A stretch of 64,000 bases of DNA. Source: Chaetomium olivaceum. Lineage: Eukaryota > Ascomycota > Sordariomycetes > Sordariales > Chaetomiaceae. The notes beneath the pieces are model-generated. The model was not told the DNA's origin. It saw only the letters and a list, made by a program, of their open reading frames with translations, and did not search any database. Both the position numbers and the translations under genes were made by a program. Below are positions 11,670 to 21,869 of the stretch, piece by piece; within the stretch, counting starts at the first letter, position 1; each line of letters begins with the position of its first letter. The stretch covers positions 434,001-498,000 of the forward strand of contig JAYWVB010000005.1 of NCBI GenBank assembly GCA_039881045.1, written 5' to 3'.

Positions 11670-13504
11670 TTTTTGCTTCGGCCAGATTCATGTCTTTTCG
11701 TTTTCTGTTTCCGCCCTGCATTCTTCGTGCATGCTTCGCTTGCTCGGGGGGCGTGCCTTTGTTTTCCGTTTTCCACGCCACATTTTCGTTGTATATACGA
11801 CCTCCCGATAGTTAGTTGGCTCGGTCTTTGAGCCAGGTTAGCAATTAGACATCAAGATTACCAGGTTTTAGAATCCGTGTACATGCCACGATTAGGAGTC
11901 TCAATAATACATGACCGCATGCGTCTTCCTCTGAACAAAAGGAGCCACCTGTCGGTCTTCCCATTTGATGTTTCCATAGCGTGTGGTGGCCCTCATACCT
12001 AACAGGTCATTGGATCTGGAGGTTGGTGTGCCCAGGCACTCGGGCAGTTTGCAGGCGTCCTTACACTCACCTAGCCAGTGCATCAGAGCCCCTGAGAGAG
12101 CTTCGGTTTCCAGGAGTTTGTCAAGCAAGCAACCCGGCACAGAGATCACCGGTTGTCTGAACATACGCGTACATCACGTACGAGTTTCGACAGTGCATGA
12201 GCTTGAGTCGTCCTCTAAATATACGATACCGCCGGTTGCTGTTTCCTCCTCATGTCTCTGGAAATTCAGGCTATAGTCCCTCCCAGTACATGACAGGTCC
12301 TAGAAGGTGACAGTAGTGTTTTGACAGTTGGATTGTTAGTTTGCAGGCAACATCCAAATGCCGGAAGGATCAATTCACCCTCTTGGTGAACAGGCTGACG
12401 CAATGGCACCGTCCGCAAGCTGCCAGAGCAACTGCCAAAACACCAACCTACAGATCCAAAGGCCTGCCAGAGATTGGGGAGAGCCACAAACTCCATAGAC
12501 CTTTTTGATGGGCACGCAGATAGGTCGCTCCCTTTGTTCAGAGGATGACACACAGAGTCGTGCAATGTTGGATCACATAATCGTGGCACGCGCGCCAGTT
12601 CCCAAAAGTTGGTGAGCTTGATGTCTGCTTGGCTGCTTAACCACCAAAAGATGAAGCCTGCTCAGGGGTTCTTATATGAGAAAGCGTTTTCAAACCATAG
12701 CCATTGGTCCCCACGGACCGTATCACATAACTTCTATAGTTATACCTAAACTACTATATTGTTAGGTTATAAAGTTATTCTCAAATTGGTATACTTAATT
12801 GTGGTCTATATTAATCGATTTAAGAGGATGGTAAGGGTGTGTAGTGTTATTATACGGTCTATGAGGTCGCGTGGCTACGGTCCGAAAATGCTCTCTCTTT
12901 TAGGTATATACAATGAAATGCAGCGCGGAAATGCAAAAATGAAAGACATCCTCCATCTGAATAGTCATGTCTAATTCCATCCGCACAAGCGTAAGCTCCA
13001 GTTTAATAACTGCATGCAGGCGCTCCCCTCGCTTTTTCCTAGGTACCTACCTACCCAAACCTACCATGTGTGCGGGTTTTGAGCAGCCCCATAAGAGTTC
13101 TCCATGCCCGGGTTGGCCGACACGGGGTACTCAATTGCTCTTACCTTACTTATGGACGACAAGAGCCACAAATTTAATTTCTTTTTGCGGCACAGAGTTT
13201 GTTGGGTGCATTATGAGTGTCAGTGTCGTGAGAGCTCTCCGTGTCTTGTTTTATTCGAGTAGTATCTGTCCAACAACGTTCGTTGGCAAGTTTATGCGTC
13301 TACCCCCCCCTTAATTATTGACATAACCCCTACGAACAACCCCCTCACCCCCAAGCTCAGCCTGCCCCCTGGCAGCTGTGCCTCGTTTGGCTTCGGCCAC
13401 GATATCTCGCCCCGAGCGCGTCTTCCTCTTCCCCGGCTTCCGCTAGGAGACCTCACCCCGAGCGAGTCTTCTTCCTCAGGGACCCCGTTTATTTTCTCGA
13501 CATC
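11670..13504. other. Gene-free region with degenerate repeats
   Basis: No supported gene. The segment at about 12540-12680 shares scattered identity with 18330-18440 (both carry CTTGATGTCTG followed by a similar A-rich tail). An AT-rich partial palindrome lies at 12727-12778. TACCTACC motifs occur near 13039. Confidence 0.5.
12727..12778. repeat. AT-rich partial inverted repeat
   Basis: ATAACTT, TATA and ACCTAA on the left are mirrored by TTAGGT, TATA and AAGTTAT on the right around a short spacer. It stands out from the GC-richer surroundings and could be a remnant of a small foldback element. Confidence 0.4.
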
Positions 13505-13536
13505 ATGTCTTCCAACGATAAGCTAGTTACCCCTTA

Positions 13537-15399
13537 ACGTGGTTGATCACCGAGCGGTCCATATCACCGAGCGGTCCACTTTCCCTCCACGTCGCAACCT
13601 CTTCAGGCAATTAATCCACCACAACACAAGAAAATCAGTTGCACTCAATGCTACTCTCCTCAGCTGACGTCTCCTCAACCTCCTGACAGGTTCGTACGTT
13701 GTGGCCAGTCTTGCCGCACCTCCCACAGCGCCGCAAAGTCGACAGCCCCGCCTCCGACATACCCCCTTCCGCCAGCCTCCTACCCGATTGCCGTCTACCA
13801 GTTTCCTTCTGGGTGATCAAAACCTGACCTTCCTCTATAGTAAGTGCCCCTCCAGCCTGGAGACGTGTACGCTTAGCCCTCCGGCGCTTTGAAAGCGCCT
13901 CGTTAGCCTTCTCGAGAGTTCGGACTCGGTCTCGAAGAAGGGTCATTTCGTGAACAATCAGCTCTGTATCCTTCGCCAATTGCTTTACAGCGTAAAACAT
14001 GCTGGTTGGAGAGCTTCCTTGATGATTGGCAATCCGGGTCCGTACATGTTCAGACTGTAAAACAGCCTCGTCAGGTTTGTGCGGTGTCTGGGAGACCCAT
14101 AGGTCGGCCTCTGGAAGGGGGGGTCCAGTCGGTGTTGGGGTCCGTAGCTTGACGTCAAGCTTCGACAAGACAGCTTGGGGGTTGTCCGGTATTAGGCCAG
14201 TACCTCGAAAGCCAGCCTTGATATTTTCAGCTTTCATTGTGGCGAGGTGGGCGGCTTTGAACGCGATGAAGAACTCGGTCTTGGTGATGTGGTTGATGTG
14301 CGCCTTGATGAAGGCCTCGAGTTCGCGGCCGTATATCCGCTTCAACACGCTAAAACAACCGACATCTAGAGGCTGGGTGATGTGCGAGGAGTGAGAAGGG
14401 AGGCAGAGGGTAATAATATTGTGCTCCTTGCAGAACTCCTCAAACTGGGCTGATAGGTGGCTTTCGTGACCATCTAGGACTATCATCCGATACACCCCTT
14501 GCCGCTGGGTCTCCGTATGCTTGTGGAAGTGCTTGATCCATTCCAAGCCTGTATCATTGTCTGTCCAGCCGTTGGGTGAGGTCTTGATGGCCCAGGATGG
14601 GGGAAGATCGCACTCGGTGTACCAGGAGGCGAGAGGTGGTTGACGCCCTGTACAATCAAGAATGGTGGCAGCGCAAAGCCGTCACTGCTCACGCACTCAA
14701 TCGCTGTTGCCCATTCCCGATTGCCGGGCTGAAGTTGCTTGCCTCGACCGCGTGATCGGAACGCGTGACGACCATGTTGCTACAGATAATGCCCATCATA
14801 AAGCCTGTCTCGTCGAAGTTGTAAAAATCGGTGTTCTGGATGCTGTACTTCGTGCGCATGTTGGCCACCAACCGGAACCAGTCCCCAATAATCTTTGGAT
14901 CTTCGCAAAGGGCTCTCTGGAAGTCGTACGCACGCGAAAAGCGCGTCTTGAGCTCCGGGCGGCGCCGTATGAACCGGTATGCCCACTGCTTGCCAGTTGG
15001 TCGCGTGTGACGCGTCGCGAGAAGGAGATCGGCCATATCTTTTACCCCATCAATACGAGGCGGAAACCCTCGCGAATCTAGATCGAGGATATATCGTACA
15101 AGAGTCTCTTCTTCAGCCAAGGTCAGATTGTGCTGTACGTCGCGTTTCTCAGGCTTTGCGACGCGGCCCTTCATCCGGGCGATGAGGGTCGACTTCGGCA
15201 CATCATACGTCTGCGCAGCACGTCGGATCGACATTTTTTTGCTCATATGAATTGCTTCAATGGCAAGGAATTCTGGCTTCTTGCATTTGCATAGACATCA
15301 GTTTTGGTCGCGGTGTAGCGGAGTTTGAAGGTGGAAGGTTGTGACGTGGAGGGAAAGTGGACCGCTCGGTGATATGGGCCGCTCGGTGATCAACCACGT
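13537..15399 (-). mobile_element. Pogo/Fot1-type DNA transposon 1 (1863 bp)
   Basis: Bounded by TA target-site duplications (13535-13536 and 15400-15401). The terminal inverted repeats are at least 57 bp (13537-13593 and 15343-15399), begin ACGTGGTTGATCACCG, and show one mismatch by eye. Each end carries two tandem copies of ATCACCGAGCGGTCC, a typical arrangement for transposase-binding sites. The single transposase frame is broken. Confidence 0.93.
13635..15246 (-). pseudogene. Pogo/Fot1 transposase, two frameshifts
   Basis: DDE_1-superfamily transposase. The N-terminal part carries psq-type and CENP-B-type helix-turn-helix DNA-binding regions (MSIRRAAQTYDVPKSTL). The first catalytic Asp is in NFDETGF, the second in IVLDGHESH and the third in QPLDVGCFSVLK. 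A C-terminal CCHC zinc knuckle reads CGRCGKTGHNVRTC. The reading frame changes twice, near 14755 and near 14635, so the copy is inactive as sequenced. Coding similarity extends slightly upstream of the first ATG (KPEFLAIEAIH). Confidence 0.9.
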
Positions 15400-16775
15400 T
15401 ATCTATGAATAGTTGCTAATGCCCATTAGCCACACGCCCTCGCCGGGCCGCTGCTGCTGCCGCCAGGTAATCGATCACGACGCAGTTTCAGCCCCGGCAT
15501 CTTCAAGCCGCTGGGCGAGAACTTCGATAAGGAGTCAGATCAGGGTGAGTGAGTTAGCACTCCCGTTTCATATACACTCTGTACTAACGGTTCCATTCAG
15601 AGCAACACACTTTCGCAAACTCCCGCCGACCCCCGCTGAATGCACTCTCCACCAACATCAACCAGCCAAGAGGCATCGGATGAGGTTGTTCTGTTCGGCC
15701 GCCACCGTTCGCCTCTCCCCTCCCCGCCGGCACCTCCCCCTCCCCGCCGGCGCCTCCCCCTCTGGCGCTTTCCCCCCTGGCACCCCTGATGGACGAGGTA
15801 GAAGACTGGGCCAAGCTTTTCGAGGACGATCAAGATGGTTCATTCCTCTCCGCCGATGACACCGAGCTAGCACCATCGTTAGTAACACCAGCTCTCGTTG
15901 AGAAGGATGGGCTGCTTCGGGTTGGCCCACCTCCTGTAAAGGAGGTCCCTTTTGTCTGGACTGCACCAGCTGAGACCGCCCGAGGGATTGTTCAAACGGC
16001 AGTCCGCAGGAACTTTCGATACACGGACTCAAAGCTACACGAGCACGATCTCAGCAGGCAGATGAAGGAGGTGGAGCTCGATCACCTGAGCCGTCTCGTC
16101 AGCCACACCGAGGACCCCGTCTATATGGTTTGCGACTACAGCGGGTTAAATTTGTCCCGGGCACCAGGTCCCGGTCATTCATCCCTCGAGGCCACCTATC
16201 AATTCGTCGTCTCCGAGGGCCAGGTCCTTTATCACGCGCCTCCCAACCTATGCTGCATTTCGACCGTTCCAAACTCGCTAAAAGAAAAGCAGCCCATCCT
16301 TGTCCTCCCGCTTCTCGGCCATTTCCTGAGGCTGCATCAAGAGCCGAACTTCCAACCCCAGAAGGCTGGCTGGGCTTGGACATACACCGCACTACAGAAC
16401 GTTTCGATCATGAACAAAATTTTCCACTGCACCCTGCAACACAAGGACCAGCTCGAGAGGTGGCAACAGTGGGATCAAGAGATGCAGAGAGCGGTTCTCG
16501 ACTGCTTGCGGACCGGCACATTCCGGCCCGGGAATCCAGGACGGAATTTTCAACCAGACCCTTGTTGAGCCCTTTGCTCAGATCGACGGTGGCGGCTGGC
16601 TTGGAGCAGAAAAAAGAAAAGAAAAAAGAAAGAAAGAGGGGGAGAGAGAGAAAGAAAAAGAAAAAGCAGAAGAAAAGGCTGAAACTAGTTAGGAAAGAGA
16701 AGAGGCTAAAGACGGTCCCATATGGTATGTGAGCTTTGCTCCTTAAACTCTGTCGATCCTATCGGTGGTATGGGC

Positions 16776-16880
16776 GGCAGTCTCGCAAGCTCCTCCCGCA
16801 ACAAGACGCTTCCAAAGCTCATGAACGTTCCGGCATTCAGTTGGATGGTGATAGACATTCTTTCAGGAGGTTACCGGGAG
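16776..16880 (-). repeat. Fragment duplicated from the 22.7-22.8 kb locus
   Basis: Diverged copy (about 80% by eye) of 22725-22828. It contains the region around the second coding block's start codon: CGTTCATGAGCTTTGGA is shared. It sits directly downstream of the decayed host gene. Confidence 0.75.
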
Positions 16881-17023
16881 CTAGAATTTAAACGGTATCA
16901 TTAATTAGAGCCTGGCTGCAGTAAACGGTTCAGATATGCATATTGCGGACCATCCACAAGAACCTCAGACCACACGTATGTGTGTATGGAGTCCGGCTGC
17001 CGGAGCACGTTCTCACCATGTAT

Positions 17024-17169
17024 GGGGGCACGAGCCAGGGTTGGGGGTATACGTAAGCAGGGTACATAATTCCAAAGTTTTATGTGGAAGGCTAAACTCC
17101 CGTGGTCCAGCGGTTAAGACGTCGCTCTTATACCTCTTTCTCAAGGGCAATAGGTATGCGAAGATCGCG
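17024..17169 (+). repeat. Segmental duplicate of the tRNA and its 5' flank (copy 2)
   Basis: Partner of 11521-11669 in inverse orientation. This copy continues into the complete tRNA. Confidence 0.85.
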
Positions 17170-17191
17170 AGTTCAATCCTCGCCGGGAGTA
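17096..17191 (+). tRNA. tRNA-Ile(UAU) with a 23-nt intron
   Basis: A perfect 7-bp acceptor stem (ACTCCCG with CGGGAGT) is followed by discriminator A. The D-arm has a GTC/GAC stem and the A-box-like TGGTCCAGCGG. The T-arm is GCGAG/CTCGC with loop TTCAATC. The anticodon loop C-T-T-A-T-A places UAU at 34-36, followed by a 23-nt intron (17133-17155) after position 37. The intron end can pair with the anticodon region (ATACC with GGTAT), as expected for a bulge-helix-bulge. The anticodon stem has a U-U mismatch at 31/39. Fungal tRNA-Ile(UAU) genes usually carry introns. Confidence 0.82.
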
Positions 17192-17195
17192 AGTC

Positions 17196-17204
17196 TTTTT
17201 TTTT
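17196..17204 (+). terminator. RNA polymerase III T-run terminator
   Basis: Nine consecutive T start five bases after the tRNA 3' end. Confidence 0.85.
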
Positions 17205-19702
17205 ACTTTTTTAATTAGTTTTAATACATATTATGCTCTCTGGAACATAGCTACGATCATTATTTTGGAAAGGGAGCGTTTTTGGGGCTGGTTATGTGGT
17301 TTCCAATGTGCGGGACTATCAAAGTGGTGATGCACCTCAAAAACGCACAGACCATTATGGTCACATGCCCTACGCGTGTGATGTCAATGTCGCAGATGGG
17401 AGAAGATAGCGCAGAACATGAAGACAACTTGAACTTTCATTACCACAGACCCTACGATCATAATGCGGATGCCCCTAAGCGTGTGTTCCAGGACTGGGCT
17501 CACCACTCCCGTAGGAAAGAGTTGCTTCTGCAAGTGTAGAAAACGAATGGAATTGCCTGCTTGCCCCTGACCGACAGAGCCTCTACCTACTCCCTTAAAA
17601 TAAGAACGAGCGCAATGCGGAAAAGCGCAACGAAGAAACGAGAAACGAGAAATCATGGGCTGTGTGACGGCGGCATGGTTCTGACCCTAACCCTAACCGC
17701 AACCTGAGTGGTGGTTTGTGCGCCTCCCACCCGTGTTTTCCCACAGTTGTGCGAATCCTGTATCTTGATTCTTTTCTTTTCTTCTCTTTAGCTTTAGATT
17801 CACGTAATTGAGTAGGATCATTTGAGCCATCGTGCCTCTATTCCTCGCTCGCTCGTCACAGGCTGCTAACCGTGCTGCCGTGCTACGCCCGATATTAAAT
17901 GGATCCGCCCGAAGGTGCGGACCAGTAAATTGGTGCATATAACTAGATTTCCGACATTCCTATTTACAACCTGCACGGCAGCCTCCCACGGTGGGTTGAA
18001 TGAACTGCAACTGTGGGCCATAAGTAGCCCGGCCATTTGTAGTGGTCTGGAATTGTCTGCAGGAGGTGTAAACGTTGATTCGACTCTATTACGCGGCGTT
18101 TTCTCTGGGCGTGCTACGAACCGCATCCCGCACAGTCTTTGGCTGGTCAGCTCACTACCCACAACCAGTTATCTAATCTAGAAAAGAGTAGTATTGGTAA
18201 ATCAATCAATTCCAGGATATTGGCTTCATAGTATACTTTTCATCTATAGTTAACTAGGGCATGCTAAGTGCAGGTGCGGCAATGGGGGGCCAGGGCGCAT
18301 ACAATCATGCATCTGGTGGAAGTATGCATCTGGTGGAAGTCATATCGCGGGGCATGGGCGTGTCACAAAGATGGCGATCTTGATGTCTGGTTGTTTACTT
18401 GACTACTAGAAAACAAAACCTCATCCGTAGTTCTTCAAGTGAACCCAGAGCCGTGGAACGGTGTAGGTCTGGTCGCCCATGAAACTGCCCAAATACTTTT
18501 TGCATGTAGGTGAGCGCTGCTGGCGTGCTGGCGTTACCACTAACCATCCGGGCATCGTACCACATGGTAGATGAGTACCCGATCCTTTCTTCCATTGTCG
18601 CCGAAGGGTAAAGTCAATGTCCTGGAGCGAGTCCTCCTGGGGAGAGGCATGGCACCCAATCCTTTCTCGAACTGTCGTCGAAGGGTAAAACCAATGTCAT
18701 AACTCGAGCGTCGTCGTCCTTGCCGTCTTCGGGGTGGTTGTGATCCAGCCAGAAGCAGCTCGAGATTACTAATCTTCACTCGAGGTGCGGCCAGGACCAG
18801 GGCAAGGCTCGGTACTACGTCACGGTAACCCCCTTGACCGAGATTAACTCGCCGGAGTTTCCGCTGGCGGCTGGGGTGTGCTGTGAGGGCCGACAAGTGG
18901 CGGCGGGATGAATGCAGTGATCGGATTCCAAAGACATAAACCTCCACAATATCGAGGCGAGGCTGACTGATCATCTCCTTGGGGTAATCCATTTGATACG
19001 GAATTCTGCTACTGGAGACGAGTTGATCCGATATACCGAGTATCTGGGAACGCCTACGACAGCGTTTAGTTGTGTCTAAGACCGTTACCCGCGATGGTAG
19101 AGTTGACAAAACAAGAACGAGTTAGGCATCGTCGTCGCCGTGATCGGTAAAAACAGACTACTAGGGCCTTTAGTCTGAGTGTTCAAGCTCGTGAGCCTCC
19201 AAGCTATTTAGGTCACGGTACGATTTGTTGAACTAGAATCCCCTTTGACAACTCGATATAAACGGGATGGGTCGTCTGACTCATCTTCGATGCCTTTGAT
19301 AACGGTGGGCTGTGAATGGCTCGAGTCCGACTGGCCGATGAACCGACTGAAAGCTCATGACCTTCTGCGAGAGGTGGGTACATGCCCAATTGGAGGTTAT
19401 CCTCGCGCTAGACTAGCGAGTCGAACGAGGTTTGTGTCTCTTTGGCGAGGTCGGTTATTTGCTGCGTACGGTATGTCGATCAGCCGCTTCTTTCTTTAGA
19501 AGCGTAACGTGCCCCCAAAGCAATTGAGGGCTGTGGCCGCAAACCTCCCTCCTATTTTCGTCCACTTTCATTCTCCCCACTTTCTGTTTCGCTTCCAGTT
19601 TCTTCCCACATCACCCCTTTCCTCTCGATACCATACCCGGCAATAGATTTCGAACACTTTCGTCCTGAGAGGTTTTGGGGTCGTTTACGAGAAGCTTTTC
19701 GC
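17205..19702. other. Gene-free stretch with small repeats
   Basis: No recognised gene. It contains a 17-bp tandem duplication (ATGCATCTGGTGGAAGT at 18307-18323 and 18324-18340). A diverged 40-bp direct repeat lies at 18580-18619 and 18659-18698, both ending in a CGAAGGGTAAA motif and CAATGTC. The 18330-18440 segment resembles 12540-12680. Confidence 0.5.
17685..17698 (+). repeat. Interstitial telomere-like repeat
   Basis: CCCTAACCCTAACC, two and a third units of the fungal telomere repeat. Confidence 0.7.
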
Positions 19703-21690
19703 AATTATTTATTATTATTTCCTACACCGATATGCCCTGGGGCGCGCCGGTCCTTCTACTGCTATTTACAAAGGAAACCGTACCGTATAGGCCGGATAAA
19801 AACCTCTGTCTACCACTTTGAGACAACAATCTATGAATCCGTCATACTGCAAAAGAAAGGAGGCCCTTTGCCGGCCTCCGTGCCCTCTAGCCCTCCCCAT
19901 CCACTGTTTCTAGCTCCAGCCTTCTGGCTAGGCTATACTCCAGTAGCCGGCCAGAGTCCATCAGCCAGCCAAGGACCTTCCTAACAAATCTTCTGCTCCG
20001 GGCACCTACTCCCCGTAATACGGTTTGTAGGTCCCGATGTGACCGAATCTCTCTGCCGTCCCACGGCCTTTGTAACGGCGGGTCGGGGCACCAAACCACC
20101 AAGTGCTCCACTGTCTCCCTGCCTCTCCCGCACTCGCAATAGGGGGTACGGACCTCCGGGACTTTCACCCTGAACAGGTAGTCCCGGAGGCCTATATCCC
20201 CGATACGGGCCTGGGAAAGGAGGGAGCTCTGCGCCTTTGTAAGACCTTCGTGTCTCATCAGAGCTTTGTCGGTAAATAAGAGGGCTGGGGGGTCTTCGTC
20301 GGCTATCCTCCTGTTTAATACCCTCTGTCGAGTAGTACTTTGTTGACTAGCTCTCTGTTGTTCCCACCGGGCCTGCCAGGCCAGTTCGACCACCTCCTTG
20401 GTATTCGACCCCCTATCCTTCCCCCCGATCTTCCATTTGTAGTTAACCCACTGGGCCACTACACTAGCGGCTAGTTCAGTGGGCGTGGGGCTCTGCGGGC
20501 CCTGACGGGGCCTCCGGCCTCGGGTTTTCCTCCTCTTGTTGAACCTTCGGTAGACCTTATTGCAGGCCTCAGTGATGAGATGCCCCGTGGTTATTCTCTC
20601 GGCCTCCGGCCCAGCCCCTGATTGTAGGGCCTGCTTCTGTAGCCGGCCCTCGAAGTCGGCCAGCCGCTTGTTGAGATATAAGTCTAGCGGTGGCACCCAG
20701 GCCTCTGTTTCTAAGCACCGAATAGGAGCTGACTTGTATGCCCCTACTACTATTCGAAGGCTCCTGTTCTGAGCTTTTGACAAGACCTTTGCAGGCCCCT
20801 TCGGCCCTGTAGCTCTTGGAGCTGTTGGTTGGTGGAAGCTGGAGGCTCCGTAAGCTATGGCACTGCGGATGCACTTTACGTAGACCTCCCGAGCCCTGGA
20901 TAGGCTCGGGCCCCACGTCTTTGCTGCAATCCTCGATAAGGCGAAATCTTGGGTTTTGAGTTTCCGTTCCACAGCTTGTTGGTGCGCCCTCCATGATAGC
21001 TTCCAGTCCAGCCAGACGCCTAGAAACCGAGCCGATTCCACTGGCTTAACTGTGCTGTAGCCACTAGCCCCTGGGTGGGCCAGGGCCACCGGGTTCTCCC
21101 ACTGTCTCCGACCTTTGTTGAAGTGAATTAATTCGCACTTTTGGGGTGCAAACGCCATCCCCCGGGTACCAGCCCACTGCAAGCAGGTCTTCCAAGCTTT
21201 TTCTAGTTGCTGTGTATTGGCCTCTGGGTTCTTTCCAAAGGCCAGTAGGTTTGTGTCGTCTGCGAACCCTACTATGCTAACCAGTGGATGAGCTGTTTTC
21301 AGGGCCTGATATAGGGAGGCAATGTAGAGGATAAATAGGATCGGGGATAGTGGTGAGCCCTGGGGGACTCCCGCTATGACTGGGATGTCCTCTGTTTTCT
21401 GGCCGTCGAAGTGGAGGATCGCAACTCTGTTACTTAACCACGCCTTCACCCACAGAACCACCCACTGTGGGTAACCCTGTAGCCGAAGAGTGGCTAGTAG
21501 CCGGGTGTGGTTGACGGTGTCGAATGCCCCTGAGATATCCAGCTGTAGAAGGGAGGCGGTTGCTTTCTGCCGCCAGGCCTCCTGGACTTGGGCTACGACT
21601 AGCCGAATCGCTACTTCTGTTGACCTATGCTCTCGGTTTCCCATCTGCTCCGCTGGTAGTAGGCCGTAGACCTCTGCAGAGTAAAAGGAG
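19703..21690 (-). mobile_element. 5'-truncated non-LTR retrotransposon (LINE)
   Basis: The reverse transcriptase frame runs on the minus strand. The 3' end is followed by an A-rich TAA-type tail (TTATTATTATTT on the plus strand at about 19704-19722). Homology begins abruptly upstream at about 21690, in the N-terminal part of the RT; no endonuclease or ORF1 is present. The left limit is set from the TAA-like tail and is approximate. Confidence 0.85.
19887..21644 (-). CDS. LINE reverse transcriptase, 5'-truncated but open for 585 codons
   Basis: Copies element RNA into DNA by target-primed reverse transcription. RT motifs are in order: DISGAFDTVNH near residue 40, GVPQGSPLSPILFILY near residue 90, and catalytic FADD near residue 125. 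A thumb region follows (VKCIRSAIAYGASSFHQP, VPPLDLYLNKRL). A C-terminal Cys/His segment reads YCECGRGRETVEHLVVWCP. Coding similarity extends about 15 codons upstream of the first ATG (EVYGLLPAEQ), so the ATG is not the natural start. No RNase H motif is seen between the RT thumb and the C-terminal cysteine region. There are no internal stops, which is unusual beside C-to-T-mutated neighbours; the copy may be recent or escaped mutation. Confidence 0.92.
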   Translation of the reverse strand: MGNREHRSTEVAIRLVVAQVQEAWRQKATASLLQLDISGAFDTVNHTRLLATLRLQGYPQWVVLWVKAWLSNRVAILHFDGQKTEDIPVIAGVPQGSPLSPILFILYIASLYQALKTAHPLVSIVGFADDTNLLAFGKNPEANTQQLEKAWKTCLQWAGTRGMAFAPQKCELIHFNKGRRQWENPVALAHPGASGYSTVKPVESARFLGVWLDWKLSWRAHQQAVERKLKTQDFALSRIAAKTWGPSLSRAREVYVKCIRSAIAYGASSFHQPTAPRATGPKGPAKVLSKAQNRSLRIVVGAYKSAPIRCLETEAWVPPLDLYLNKRLADFEGRLQKQALQSGAGPEAERITTGHLITEACNKVYRRFNKRRKTRGRRPRQGPQSPTPTELAASVVAQWVNYKWKIGGKDRGSNTKEVVELAWQARWEQQRASQQSTTRQRVLNRRIADEDPPALLFTDKALMRHEGLTKAQSSLLSQARIGDIGLRDYLFRVKVPEVRTPYCECGRGRETVEHLVVWCPDPPLQRPWDGREIRSHRDLQTVLRGVGARSRRFVRKVLGWLMDSGRLLEYSLARRLELETVDGEG

Positions 21691-21869
21691 TTTTTCCATA
21701 TTTCCGGATAACTTATATTCCGTTTTTACATCTCGAGGTTCTACACTTAGACTTCGGCTCTCTTTGCCCATGTGGTGCAGGGGTTGTAGCGACCAAGCGG
21801 GCGGCGGATCTCCATGGCGAAGTCGCACCCAGTCTCCTTCCAAGGGTCCGCGGAAATCTGACGGGCTCT

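Larger units (their letters stand above)
13505..16689 (+). pseudogene. Decayed host gene of unknown function, interrupted by pogo element 1
   Basis: Not recognised by function. Excising the transposon and one TA copy joins ATG TCT TCC at 13505 to downstream sequence in one frame: MSSNDKLVTPYL, two in-frame stops, then FSPGIFKPLGENFDKESDQ. A canonical intron follows (GTGAGT at about 15543, ACTAAC branch, CAG at about 15600). After one more TGA, the same frame enters a 260-codon open stretch beginning MDEVEDWAKLFEDD at 15789. Near 16545 a frame change leads into a Lys/Glu-rich tail ending at about 16689. The stops are all explainable by C-to-T changes. The gene is dead; the 15789-16568 segment is merely the longest surviving open frame. 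No domain was recognised (VYMVCDYSGLNL is the most distinctive segment). Confidence 0.55.
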
